Source: Cristatella mucedo (taxonomy: Eukaryota > Bryozoa > Phylactolaemata > Cristatellidae). From it: DNA of 64,000 nt. Position numbers and translations under genes: made by a program. The number at the start of each line of letters is the position of its first letter. Within the stretch, counting starts at the first letter, position 1. The notes below the pieces were generated by a model, which saw nothing but the letters and a program-made list of their open reading frames with translations, had not been told where the DNA came from and did no database searches. Of this stretch, positions 11,133 to 23,524 are shown piece by piece. The stretch lies in assembly GCA_009760855.2 (NCBI GenBank), contig WPIO01000154.1, forward strand, positions 429,001 to 493,000, read 5' to 3'.

Positions 11133-12720
11133 TGACCACCCAGGAGCGCGCCTAGGAGAGCGCCCGGCCCGCGGAAGTCCGGCAGCGGAGCCTTCACTGC
11201 GTGCCTACTTACCTGGAATGTACCTGCCACGCAAAATTAGCGAACCGCGGTCGACTCTCGTAATCGTAGCACGACGTCAGAGCGTGGACCGAGCGCAGGC
11301 TCTGCACCGGCGTGCACGCGGACGTGACGCAACAGCAGGCGCTGCGGTGCCGCCGGCGCGGACCGGCTGTCTGAGAATGCTGGGTCGGCCGCCCAGCGGC
11401 CGACGCCCGGCCGGCGGCGCCGGCCTTAATGCAGCAGTCCAACGCCCGCGCGGCGGCAAAGGCAAAAGCGTCGCGGTCGAACGGCGGTAGCAGATGGCGG
11501 CGAGTGCAACGAGCGACGCGAATCGATCGGGACGAAGCGAGAGCGGACTTCCGACTGCAGACGGCAATTAGCTACGCTTTAGTCGTCATCAATCGAGCCT
11601 ACTTAAGTACCTACGAACCCGCTGCTGTCGCCCGTGGCGGGGCGATCTGCGCACGAGTGCTCGCAGTTAAATACGCACTGGTTCGCTTTATATTATACTC
11701 CCTCTCTCTCTCTCTCTCCCTCAGCGATTTTAGTTGTCGTGAGAGCATGCATACAGCTCGCAGCTTAGGTAAAGCAGGCGCAGCCTTAGAACAGTTTTCG
11801 GAGCGATATCCGAGTGTCACGTGGTTTTCCTAGAAAGCGCGGACGTAGGCGAGCGGCTACCGGGGAGGGGCTCAATTTTAAAGCGGTTCCACGGAGTGCG
11901 GCACGCGCGCTCCTCGGAGAGATGAAAGAAGAAACCGCTGGGAACCGCTGCGAAGTAATTGCCTGCGCGCTCTAGCATTCGTTCTCATTAAATTACATTC
12001 CGAAGGCGAGTTTCATCGAACCGCGAAGTCAAAAAAAGGGCGCCGCCTGGCGACGATTTGTCGTCATCAAAAACCGCTACGAGTCCTTCTGCAGACGAGC
12101 CGCTCGCGCGCGGCGACTGCACCGAGCATCTGGGGTCGCGAGCGCCAGCTGAAACCAAGCTCTCGCAGCGACGACTCTCTCGAGCTGCGACGACGCCGGC
12201 GCCGAGCTACGAGCTCGCTCGCCTGGCCGAGACGACCGCAAAGAGTTCCCTCGGTGGGGGGGGGGCCGGAGCGGAAGCGGTAGCGCCGACTCTGCCTCTG
12301 CTGCGGCGGCTGCAATTCTGCAAAGCTAAGAGCGAGGACAACTTAGGGCGCGCGCGGCGCTGGCTGGAGGGCTCACTCTGCGGCAGTCTCAAAGCCTGCT
12401 CGACAGGTCGGCGAGCGAGCGCACGTGCGAACGGACGTAGCGTTTCGAACGGGATTCGCTGCAGCGGCTACTGCGCCACAGTCCTTAGCGGCGAATGCGA
12501 CTACACCTACGCAACTGATGCAGACGTTCGTGGCAGACGCGCTCTCGACAAGCGCTGGTCGAAGCCTTCGAAGCTCGGCTAACGACGCAGCAGCAGTAGA
12601 CGACGCCCGCGCGAACTACACGCATGCGTGGCTTTGGTGGCGGTTAGTAGTTGGTTGGTTGGGGGCGGTATTCGAGCGTTCAAGCAGCACCTTAAAAGCG
12701 TGTCTGTGTCCTTTATGAAG
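11133..12720. other. GC-rich region, possible unassigned exons
   Basis: CpG-rich. On the minus strand a consensus donor CCAG|GTAAGTAGG at about 11209 ends an open stretch (11442-11209, 77 codons; CVTSACTPVQSLRSVHALTS). On the plus strand 12058-12582 is open for 174 codons, rich in Ala, Arg and Ser, with no recognised domain. High GC lengthens chance open frames, so neither is called a gene. (TC)n at 11698-11720. Confidence 0.35.
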
Positions 12721-12774
12721 AATTAGCTTTGTGCAATGTATACTTCAAAGTGAGAGGCACACGCGTGCAGCTGC

Positions 12775-14500
12775 GCTTTGATCATTTCCTGCCGTCTAGC
12801 GTCTCAACCCTGCTCTCAGCTCCGTTGCACCATAGATTGCTGACGATTCGCGCTTGGATGACAGTAAACTACTCTCTCAAATTGAATGCTGATGATGATA
12901 ATAAGGATATTAATAATACATTTTTTTTGTAGCGCCCATGGAGAACCCAGTCTCTTTCTGGGCACTTTACATGTGCTGTAAAGGAATCACGATCGAATGG
13001 TTAGCGGTGTGATACAACTCAACCTCACAGTTATGGGCAAACCGAGTATTACTCGGAAACTGAAAAGCCTAGCCTTCCAAATAGACCAAAATATATCTTG
13101 CAAAATTTGCATGGAATCTGAGTGTCTAATTCGCAAATGACGTTTCTCAAGGTGAACGCATCAGCTCTGAAATTGAGTTTGTCTACTTTTTCAGGTATAA
13201 TATAGCGAAAATTTGGGCTTTCTTAAAAAGGAAAGAAAATATAGAATATTAAATAAGAACACAAATATAACTATATATGTATAATATATACATATATGTT
13301 ATATATTATAACGTATTATAATACAATACGAAATCATTTTATATTAAAATCTATTCCGCAGGAAAGCGGGTCCGTGCTTCAACCGACATCGACTAGGCTT
13401 CTGGAACTCGCTTTGAACACAGCTACGTAGTACGAATACATTTAGTGTTAATTTTTATATTTAACTATTTAAAGTCATTAGTAATTAAGGTATTAATAAT
13501 TAAAATTAATATTAAATTACTCGTACGGTTACAATAGCGAATAATTTTTACAATAAGAGTTACAATAGTACCCGCTACGAATACAGTTACAGTTAAGCTA
13601 CTCATAGCTCTTTATTTCTTTGTGATAAGACTCTTGTTGCAATTGGTAAGCAACTCGACGGCCAGACCTTAATTGTCACTAACCATCTCATACCAATCTG
13701 CACTGGCTTCCAATCAAGCGTCATATCGACTTAATGATACTCTCGTTCACCTTTAGTCTGTGCATTCTCCACTCCGGCCGATTTATCTGAATTAGTTTCA
13801 CTTTCTTAGGCTCCCTGCTCCCGCTAATCAGGTTTCGATCGATTACTTTTGTTTCTAATTATCTTCAAGCCCCTTGGAGACCGTGCAGTAAGTTACTATG
13901 CTCAAAAAGTCTGAAGCTCACAATGGTAGGACATCACGTAGTTTTCCGAATTGAGGATATTCAAAAAGATGCAACGAGCCATTCTGTTTTTCACCGCCTC
14001 GCCTTTGCTTCATCCAGTTAATTTACCGTTTTTGGCTTACGCATTCGAAAAGCTGTGCATGTTGTGACTAGGGGAAAGAGCGATGCGCTTTTTTATAGCG
14101 TCTTTGTAAACTTACTTTTGTTCCTGTGCGCTTTTAGTGCTTGCTTAAGCACATGCCACCATAATTCTTGTCATTGATTAGCAATCGTTTCTGCAGCACA
14201 TATCACTACACCCAGATGGTACTGACACAGCACATGAGTGGGCTAGTTCCTTGATCAGTGGGATATTTCAGGGTAAATGTGCAGTGTATGCCAATTTCCT
14301 AGTCACAGACCCCTTTTTGTCTTCTTGGGTGCTTTTTTCATGCTCATCTAAAAGCTAGATACTGGCGTGCTTTTGCATTCTTGTCTAAGCACGCTACCTT
14401 GCTTTTCACTAACTCTTTGCAGTTTCTTCTCGTATAGGTGGTTTGTTAAAGTGCCTGAGCAGAGATCCAGTTCCCTTAGGACGCCAGTCATAAGAAACGA
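12775..14500 (+). mobile_element. Ancient LINE-A-like relic with AT-rich interior
   Basis: Segments recall LINE-A: TIRAWMTVNYSLKLNADD (DIRTWMAANFLKLNDD), VMGKPSITRKLKSL, YNIAKIWAFLK, then about 13690 HWLPIKRHIDL and 13870-13980 APWRP..CSKSLKL. An L2-like tail (AAAGTGCCTGAGCAGAGATC, AGGACGCC) is near 14450-14500. A minus-strand tail copy sits at 12908-13016, and 13240-13600 is AT-rich. Confidence 0.6.
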
Positions 14501-14776
14501 GTGTTGTTAGTTTTTGTACCTTTAAAAATGGCGTCGAGTCGTCAAGACCAATCATGGACAAGGATTGAACCTGATTACTGGTCGCGGATACGGTTATGTT
14601 ACTCGAGCTGCTGATGGTTCTGAACTGTCAGATCGCAGAGAAAACGTCGCTAGCGAGTTGCTCCAGCTCCTACCACTCCCTTCGTCGCCTACGAGTGGTA
14701 TTCAGAGCTAAGCACGTCCCGAGCAGACGCAGCGACCGAATTCAGCTCTCTCTCTGTGTCTCTTTCTCTCTCTGTC

Positions 14777-15599
<823 letters not shown>

Positions 15600-16266
15600 T
15601 GACTATTTATGAGCTGTACTCAGATACGCTACACAAAACAGGACCTGCTTAGCAAAAAGTGCGATGTCGCCATTAGTCGATACCTACCGGCGGGCCTTCT
15701 CCGGCGGGTCAGTGAGAACCTTCCTGCATCCTGCGTTCGCCTTACCAACGGCTCGGCTATCAAACCTACGACCCGTAAGTTTAAAGCGCTGAATAGTATT
15801 TGTTGCGGTAGTAGCCCACCCACCGTAGCCCAGCACGTTGTGAAACGTCGTCCGACGGCCGTTGCTAAAGTCCAATTCAAATTCGAAGGGCCCGCGCCGG
15901 GCCGGACGAAAACGGAGGAGAATACAAGCCACTTCATCGCCGTCACCCAGTTGTTGGACAGCCTCTTAAATTCCGCCTACTAAATGTCCGCTCGCTAAAA
16001 ACCAACGGGTTACTTATCCGCGATCAGGTGGTCCAGGAGAAGCTAGAAGCATTTCTGCTTACTGAAACTTGGATGACACCTTGTTCCACTAGCTGCCTTT
16101 CTGAGACCACTCAACCCGGGTTCTCATTCTGTCAGTCCATGCTTTATGACAAGGTTGGTGGCGGGGTTGCAATTGTTGTTCGCGAATCGTTTGGCTATAC
16201 AATGTGCAGTTTTTCACATTGGGCATTGTTTGAATCGGTTGCAATCAGGTCTTCATCAAAGACGAT

Positions 16267-16430
16267 AGGCAAGGCGGTTGCTTTAACGACGTCGGTCCCG
16301 AGGTCATGGGTTCAATTCCTGCCGTGGGCGATCCTTTATCGCCACTGCAAGCGGTAGTGATAGCCGTAAAGGCTCTTCTGTCGCTATACAAAAGAGGCTG
16401 TTTAATCAGCTATGATTTATTTATTTATTT
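16267..16430 (+). mobile_element. tRNA-derived SINE inside the LINE-B endonuclease
   Basis: Box A-like AGGCAAGGCGGTTGC, box B GGGTTCAATTCC, then the family body (TTTATCGCCACTGCAAGCGG) and 3' part (GCTCTTCTGTCGCTATACAA). Flanking TCAAAGACGAT (16256-16266) and TCAAGACAAT (16431-16440) are an imperfect target duplication. Removing the insert rejoins SSSKT with MPLTVVIYRPP in the same frame (net 174 nt). Confidence 0.9.
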
Positions 16431-19115
16431 TCAAGACAATGCCTCTCACTGTTGTGATATACCGGCCTCCTTCTGGCTGTCTAAACTTGTTTATAGAAGA
16501 GTTTTCAGAGTTCATCGCTAAAATATTTGTGTGTGACGGGCCTTTACTGATTGTAGGAGGCTTCAATATTCACGTTGACAATCCTGCCAACAGCCAGGTC
16601 CACTCATTTTTTGACTGTCTGGAGAATTTTGGTTTGGTCCAACAGGTTAATCATACCACCCACGTCGGTGGCCATATTCTAGATCTCGTGATCACTAAGG
16701 ATGTCCTCCCCACTGACCTTATGGTGTGCCCACTGACCCTCTCGGATCATTGTTCGGTATCGTTTACTGTTCCTGCTCCCCTGTACGTACAGGGCAATGT
16801 CGAACTTGTCAAACGACGTAACTTACGAAGCATTGACATAGACAAGTTTTTGAAATCTGTTTGTGATGCAGGTCTTCTTGATCTACATTCAGACTCGACC
16901 GGCAGCCTCGATACCCTCACTGATGCAATAAACATGACACTCGGGAGTGCTCTTGACAAGCATGCTCCCGTTCATTCTATCCGTGTTCAAAGTCGTGGAG
17001 ATTCCTTTCAATTTACAAAAAAACTCCTAAGGATGCGCCGGGTTAAGCTCAGGCTTGAACATCGTTTCAAGAAATCAGGGTCTGATGCACATCCAGTCAA
17101 TTTCAAAGACTTTCTTCGAGTTTACACCCGAAAGCTTACAAAATCCAGATCTTTTTTCACTCGAAAGCTGAATTCCTGCCAGTCGGACCCTAAACAGATT
17201 TATAAGACAGTAAACCATTTACTGGCCAATGCTGAGAGGTCTGACTCCCCAGATATTAAGGACTCAGCCGAAAAGTTTTCAGCCTTCTTTACTGAAAAAG
17301 TTGTGCACTTTTGTGCCTCTATTAAGCCCCCTCCGACTAAAGCAATCGCTGTTTCACAACCTGTGACCTTCCTTACAAGGTTCTCCGAGGTTTCTGCATG
17401 CCATGTGGCTACTCTAATAAGGTGAAGCAAAAAGAGCTCGTCTCCTGAAGACCCTATAACTTCATCTGTGTGGTCTTCACTGGCAGTCTAACTTAGCCCT
17501 GCCATAACCAAGATTTTGAATGGTTCTCTGGGAAAAGGGGTCGTCCCCAAGTCCTTAAAATCGTCAATCGTTAGACCCATACTTAAATAGCCTGGGTTAG
17601 ACGCAGAGGTCCTTGCAAACTATCGCCCTGTTTCCCTTCCTAATTTCTTGTCAAAGATTCTTGAAAAAATGGTTGATAAACAGCTGGTTGAACATATTGA
17701 AAAGAATGAAATGTCAGAAACATTTCAATCAGGGTTCAAGAGGCAGCACTCCACTGAAACTGCTCTTCTCCGTGTTAACAGTGGCATTCTACGTGGCTAT
17801 GACGACGGGAATGTCACTGACTTAGCTCTGCTAGATCTGTCTGCAGCCGTCGACACCATTGATCACGAGGTTCTGCTTGAACGATTGAGAACAACGATTG
17901 GTCTGGCAGACGAAGCACTGGCGTGGTTTAAATCGTACTTGTCCGATCGAGTTCAATCCGTGTCGTGTGGGGGTCAGGTCTAACAAACGAGTAGGGTCAC
18001 TTGTGGAGTCCCTCAAGGGATTCGTACTCGGCCCCTTGCTGTTTTTCATTTATACACAACCTGTGGGAAAAGTGATTAAGGCCCATGGAATAGGATATAA
18101 CTTCTATACTGATAATACTCAGTTGTATTTGTCATTCAAACCGTCGGAATATGCTGCAGCAACTGAGAAACTGAATGCTTACCTTGCCGATATTCGATCC
18201 TGGATGTCGGAAAACTTCATGAAATTTAATTATGATACAACCGAGCTGCTGCTCATAGGACACCCTAAGAGCGTGGCTGTATTAAAAGGCTTTGCTGTTC
18301 TAATAGGTGATGCTATTGTCCGACCATCACCACAGGCTCAAAGTTTAGGTGTCGTTTTCGACAACTGCCTCAATTTCAAAAGCTTCATTCAGAAGACTGC
18401 TTCTACAGCTAGCCATCACATCCGATCCCTATCCAAGATTAGGAGCTGTTTCCCACAGTTGCTGGTAAAAGATCTAACAACCTCCTTAGTTCTGTCTCGG
18501 CTTGATTGTTGCAATTTCTTATTGACGGGGCTGCCAAAGAAAGCTATTAGGCCACTGCAGCTGACTATGAATATGGCTGCAAGGCTAGTCCTCAAGTCCC
18601 AGCGGTTTGACCACGTGTCTCCTTTGCTAAAAGAGCTAGTAAGGATGCCGGTTGAGCAACTGATCCAGAAAAAAGTTCTTACGCTGACCCACAAGGCCCG
18701 CCACGGCTTGGATCCTTCGTACCTAGCTGAACTGCTGCATTAGTTTCAGCCTGTTCGCTCACTCAGCTCCTGTGTGGACAATAAATTAGCTGTCCCTTTC
18801 CTCCGCTTAAAGATCGTTGGCGACAGAAGCTTTAGCTCTGCAGGTCCTAGACTGTGGAACTCGCTTCCACAATTCTTATGCAACGACAACTACTCTCCTG
18901 CTGCCGACTATGGCTCATCCATTTCAGCGGTCCTGAGCTGCTACTTCCATGCTACTCACTACCTCAACTGCTCTCCTGACTCTGCTATGCTTCCCACTTT
19001 TTCTTTGTTTCGTGAGTGAAGTCTGTTGGCTACCGAATGCATACCGAAAGCCGCTTAGGCTGTGACTGCGCTATACAAAACTCTCCTGGGTAACACCCAC
19101 ATGGTCTTTATGACT

Positions 19116-19370
19116 AATAATAATAATAATAATAATAATTCACTTGATAAAGCCCCCTCAGAGAACTTAATCTCTCTCTAGGCGCTTTACATTTGCTGTA
19201 AAGTGAAATGCGATTGAATGGTAAGTAAAATCATGCTTGAAAAAACAAACGAAATGAATAATATGGTTAGGGGTGACATGCACAGGGTCAGCATGCAAAT
19301 GTGGTTAGTGGCAGCATGCACAGTGTCAGCACGCATAAGCACATCAAGGACGAATCACAGGGACCCACTG
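19116..19370 (-). mobile_element. LINE-A 3' end inserted in the LINE-B 3'UTR
   Basis: A 255-bp minus-strand tail copy, (ATT)n at low coordinates. A perfect ATGACT duplication lies at 19110-19115 and 19371-19376. LINE-B 3'UTR sequence (CTTTGTGGAGTTAC) resumes directly after it. Confidence 0.92.
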
Positions 19371-19404
19371 ATGACTTTGTGGAGTTACAGACGGAGATAC
19401 ATAT

Positions 19405-19416
19405 ACACGCACGCAG

Positions 19417-19447
<31 letters not shown>

Positions 19448-19454
19448 CACCCAA

Positions 19455-19495
<41 letters not shown>

Positions 19496-19496
19496 A
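19405..19496. repeat. (GCAC/CA)n-(TA)n compound microsatellite
   Basis: GCAC and CA repeats, then TA repeats, directly after the LINE-B 3' end. Confidence 0.95.
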
Positions 19497-20219
19497 GAGA
19501 GCTATGGGAACCAAAAGTGAGTGTGACTAACCAAACCTTGACGTCGGTGGGATATTTTTGAGAAGTTATTGCAAGTAGTTGAGAAGTGGCACATTGTGAA
19601 AAGGTTTCCCAGCCTTTTACGTGAGTGGTGCTGACAGCCGCGAGGGGTTCTCCCGCCAGCTTTGTATCGGTATAGTCAGTCGCTGTTTCCTGCGAGTGTT
19701 TTGAAACGTTCGGCGCTGAGCGCAGTAGCCATGACGTGTACTATTACGTAAGCGAGCCAGAGAGGGCGTCGCAGGTCAGGCGTCAGCGATGGTCTACGCG
19801 CTGTCCGCTGTAGTGGCACGATGGCGTGCTAAATCGGCCAGAACGCTAGCTACAAAACTCCCTTTTTAGATTGGTACGCAAATTCGCCGGTCGCCACGGA
19901 TCTTGTTCGCCGCATTCTCCAAAACGTTGCCTGTCGCCTTAGCCACCGCCAGAAAGCGACAGCTCCGCTACGACAAAATCCGAGGCGAATTTAGGCCGAA
20001 TTTGCATTCATCGAACAGCATTTCGTCGTCCTATGGCGTTAGCTGCCCTGGACATTTGGTAGCTGTAAAAATCTGCACGAACCGTCAACATGCGGACATT
20101 GTTACCTTTGAAATTCAAATTAAGTTCGACCACTATTAGTAAACCAGCTTTTGCCCGTGAAAAATCATTGAAAATTTCAGTGTTGCACTCCAACGTGGAC
20201 CCGAATGCTCCCGGGTAGA
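19497..20219. other. No supported feature
   Basis: Unique sequence between the microsatellite and a SINE. Confidence 0.6.
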
Positions 20220-20385
20220 TCCAAGGAGAGCAATAGGTGCGCGCACTTAATGGCTCAGGTCGTGGGTTCGAATCGTGCACCAGGCTGTCTTGTATTGCCG
20301 GTTGCAAGTGAGTGTGAGTGATCGCGAAAGCTGCTATGGTCTTTCATTCACGATAGAAATGAGGCAAAATCAGTCAGCCTTTACT
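20220..20385 (+). mobile_element. tRNA-derived SINE
   Basis: Box B GGGTTCGAATCGTGCACC, then TGTATTGCCGGTTGCAAG and a diverged 3' part with GGCAAAATCAGTCAGCC. Confidence 0.7.
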
Positions 20386-20819
20386 TTACGCTCTTTGCAT
20401 TGATTGCTATTGTCATTAGTATTGCTAATATTATTATTATTATTGTTCAGAGTACAAACCATGAAGAAGGTGAATACAAAGGGTGCAGTGCACAGAGTGC
20501 GGCGTGGATCAGTTGCAGTTGACTTTGTAGACGAGCTTAAGTCACTCTCGCCTCCGGTTGGTGGTTGCACTCCAGCTTCCGCGACGTTTCAATCTTTCTC
20601 TACAGTCCTGCACTATATTTTGGCGGTGTATAGCGGAGTAAATTCAGCCCCGGTGGTTAAGTGAAATACTTTTCGCGAAACCAAGCAAAAACACATGTCT
20701 GTTATGAACCAACACATCTAGAAGCTGTTTATAAATATAAACCCAGCAGCCTTCGGCCCTGGATTGGTAATATAGTAATAGATTAGTAATCCCAACATAT
20801 ATAGATTAGTAATCCCAAC
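20386..20819. other. No supported feature
   Basis: Short ATT-rich patch at 20415-20450, perhaps a retroelement tail remnant. 20404-20664 is open for 86 codons without a recognisable domain. Confidence 0.5.
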
Positions 20820-21310
20820 ACGGTCGGCCCGATCTCGCTGCGGTCAGACATGAGTACGTGCCTCAAGCGGCTCTCCTGTCGCCTCTCGCTGGCCGGCCCT
20901 GAAGTGCTGGCTGTGTCCACCGACTCTGACGGCATTGAACACTGTGTCTCGCCGAGAATAGTCACCGCGAAACTGCGGAAGTTTGTCAGACTCGTGGAAG
21001 GTCGTACTTAGGCGGCCTAGTCTGCACAGGATAGGTTCAGCCGCTGCCTGGCCACGGACAGATTCCCAACCCACAATCACTTCCTGACCACGGCTGTTAT
21101 TCTGGGCCTGGCGGTTCGTGCACCGAGGAAGCCTGGACGCGCAGCCAGTGGCTGCTGCTAGGGGTCAGGCATACCCGGGGACGGTTACCAGCTGCCGCCG
21201 ATGCCGCACGAAGGCAGAGATCGTTTGCCAAGTGCTGAGGCACTGCCAGCCGATGCTGCATGCAATTACGGCCCGACACAGCTAGGTTCTGGGCCGCCTA
21301 ATCGGGGCTC
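20820..21310 (+). mobile_element. R2/HERO/NeSL-type retrotransposon fragment 1
   Basis: The 21015-21300 part is a close repeat of 51945-52230. In the plus frame it encodes a degenerate C-terminal zinc knuckle, CRRCRTKAEIVCQVLRHC, in which the His of CCHC has become Gln, followed by RHS and a stop. The sequence upstream (LRKFVRLVEGRT..) may be the end of the reverse transcriptase thumb. Broken relic. Confidence 0.62.
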
Positions 21311-21519
21311 TTCTTGACGTCTAAAGTGATGGCCGCGATGACTCGCCGACCGGCCTACTGTCGACCCAAGAGAGCGAAGGGAGGTCACGATGGTCGCTCC
21401 TGGTATGCGTTCAAGGTCATCAGTCACGGACAACTGCAATGTATCGTCTGTAACTGCACCAAGCCGCATCAACGTATTGAGTATTGCGCTTTAGAGCTAT
21501 CTGTAGCTCATAGTTAAGT

Positions 21520-23300
21520 TCTCAGAGTTTAAGCGCTTTTTGGTTCATCCCAAGCAGCTAACAGAAAGTTAGAAGTAAAGCTTCATCATGAGGGCCCGGT
21601 CGAGGAAGTGAGTAGCATGGAAGTAGCAGCTCAGCTGAAAATTAGGTGCCACATTCGGCAGCAGGAGAATAGATGTTGCTTCATAAGAATTGTGGCATTG
21701 AGTTCCGCAGACTTCACCTCTTGGGTCTTTTGCCGACTTCAGACTTTTACCGAAAGTCACATATTAGGACCCGAAGAGCAAAAGCGCCGTTCGTCGATGA
21801 TCTTTAAGAGTGGGAATGGAGCTGCTATTTTATAGTCCAGCGAGGAACTGAGGGCACGAGGAGGCTGAGACTGATGCAGCATTTCAGCTAGGTATGAGGG
21901 AGCTATACCAAGGCGGCCCTTGTGGGTCAGCGTAAGAATTTTGCTCGTGTCTGTTGATCGATCGGGCGCCATCTCAGCTCCTTCAGCAATTGGAGGCAAA
22001 TCAAGGTGGATCTCTGGAATTCTTTGACTAGCCTTGCAATCATAGTCATCGCTAGCTGAGGAGGCTTTTTTCGTTAGCCTAGACCAGCCGGACTTGCAGT
22101 AGGCTAGTCTCGATAGAACTAGGGAGCTAGTTAAATTTCTAACAAGCCAACTTGGTTGAAGGTCCCTAATGTTACACAGACATTGGACATGATGGCTAGC
22201 TGTTAATTCAATCTTCTTCGTGAAACTTTCCGAGTTTATTTAGTTATCAGAGAGGACACTTAGATTTCAAACGCACGGTGACGGTAGCACTAAAACGTCG
22301 CTAATTAGACGAGCTAAGTCTCCTAGTCTAGCCACGTGCTTTAAGCGTTCATTCAGTAGGAGTTCAGATTTATTATTTATTTTAAAGAAAAGGGCCGACT
22401 TACTGGAAGTCTGAAAGGCAAGCATTCAGTTTATCTGATGCCGCAGCATACTCCGACGGCTTCAATGACACTTGCAGCTGAGTATCGCCAGGATAGAAGT
22501 GATGGCCGATCCAGTCGGGTCGGGAATTGATCCTTATGGAACTCCACAGGTGACCGATCTGCTGGATGAGACGTCGCTAGCACAAGGCGCGGCTTGAGCA
22601 CGTACGTTGGACAAGTGCGATTCTAACTAGGCCAGTGCTTCGTCTTCAAGACCGATCACTGGCCTCAATAGTTCACACAGGATATCGGGATCAGTATAGT
22701 CGAAAGCAGCTGATAGATCCAGCATGGACAGGGCAGAGAAATTCGCGACATCGCTACTGTATAGGATTTCGCAGGTCAAATGGAGGATCGCAGTTTCAGT
22801 GGAGTGGTCTCTCTTAAATCCCGTCTGAAATTGCACTGAAAATTTATTGTTGTTAATATTTTCTACAAGCTGCTTTGTGGTGATATTTTCAAGAATCTTG
22901 GTCAAAAGCGGAAGAAGGACAACTGGCTGATAGTTCGCTAGGACCTTTGAATTCGACCTAGTCTTTGCATTAGACCAGTGATTCTCAACCTTCTAATGCT
23001 ACGACCCTTTAATACAGCTCCATTTTGTTGCAGCAACTCCCAGCCATAAAATAAACCCGGCCAATTGACGTAGCCCGGCCAATGATATGGTCTTAAGCGA
23101 CCCCTGAAAAAGGGTTGTTCGACGCGCTCAAAGAGGTCGCGACCCACCGGTTGAGAACTGCTGTAATAGACAAACGATGGCCAATTAGAAAGTCTTTTTT
23201 AAAAACCCTTGTAGTCAAAGCAGCATTAGAAACTCGGGTTACGGCTAAGTTTTTCTGCCAAAGTCAGCGGCCAGGCTCGAAGTTTTTAATCTCTGGTCAT
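21520..23300 (-). mobile_element. LINE-B-related relic carrying the hAT MITE
   Basis: A minus-strand copy with the LINE-B-like 3'UTR (about 21540-21860) and degraded coding sequence. The open piece 22905-22627 encodes TKILENITTKQLVENINN, FKRDHSTETAIL and LDLSAAFDYTDPD, i.e. the start of the reverse transcriptase through motif A. The part upstream of motif A is split by the MITE at 22976-23163. Confidence 0.82.
22976..23163. mobile_element. SPIN-like hAT nonautonomous element (MITE)
   Basis: 188 bp bounded by CAGTGATTCTCAACC and the imperfect inverted repeat GGTTGAGAACTGCTG (12 of 15 pair). The flanking 8-mers are CATTAGAC and TAATAGAC (6 of 8 identical, both with central TA), as expected for hAT transposons of the Buster group. 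Internal blocks such as CTAATGCTACGACCCTTTAA, GGTCTTAAGCGACCCCTG and AGAGGTCGCGACCCACCGG strongly resemble the SPIN (Space Invaders) consensus as I remember it. No transposase is present. It lies inside a minus-strand LINE-B relic whose coding sequence resumes on both sides. Confidence 0.82.
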
Positions 23301-23524
23301 TGCAATAAAAAAGGCAGACCGACCACTCGGGAGCGACGGGCTAGCCACTGACTTTTAGCTATTGACTGGCGCTGCTGCGCTCCAGCCAAGCAGTGCGACA
23401 GGCCCGGAGTACGCCGTCGGAAGTGACGGTAGCACTTCCATTGTGGTGCCACGAGCTGCGGGCGAGGGCCGCTGCCCCGCAGGCCCAGTAGATGTGCGGC
23501 AGTCATCGTATAGCAAAGGCACTG

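Larger units (their letters stand above)
15600..19405 (+). mobile_element. LINE-B, near-full-length dead L2/CR1-type retrotransposon
   Basis: The endonuclease domain starts at FRLLNVRSLKTNG (about 15962), with LTETW, GGGVAIVVR, VVIYRPPSG, GGFNIHVDN, THVGGHILDLV and SDHCS motifs. A linker and the reverse transcriptase follow: SKILEKMVDKQ, FKRQHSTETALL, LDLSAAVDTIDHEVLL, CGVPQGFVLGPLLFF. The catalytic motif reads FYTDNTQ instead of FYADDTQ, so the copy is inactive, and frameshifts and stops occur at about 17425, 17485, 17590 and 17981. Sequence from 15600 to 15962 may be its 5' part but is unrecognised. The 3'UTR (18744-19110) is shared with other LINE-B copies. It is interrupted by a SINE at 16267-16430 and by LINE-A at 19116-19370. 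Confidence 0.9.
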
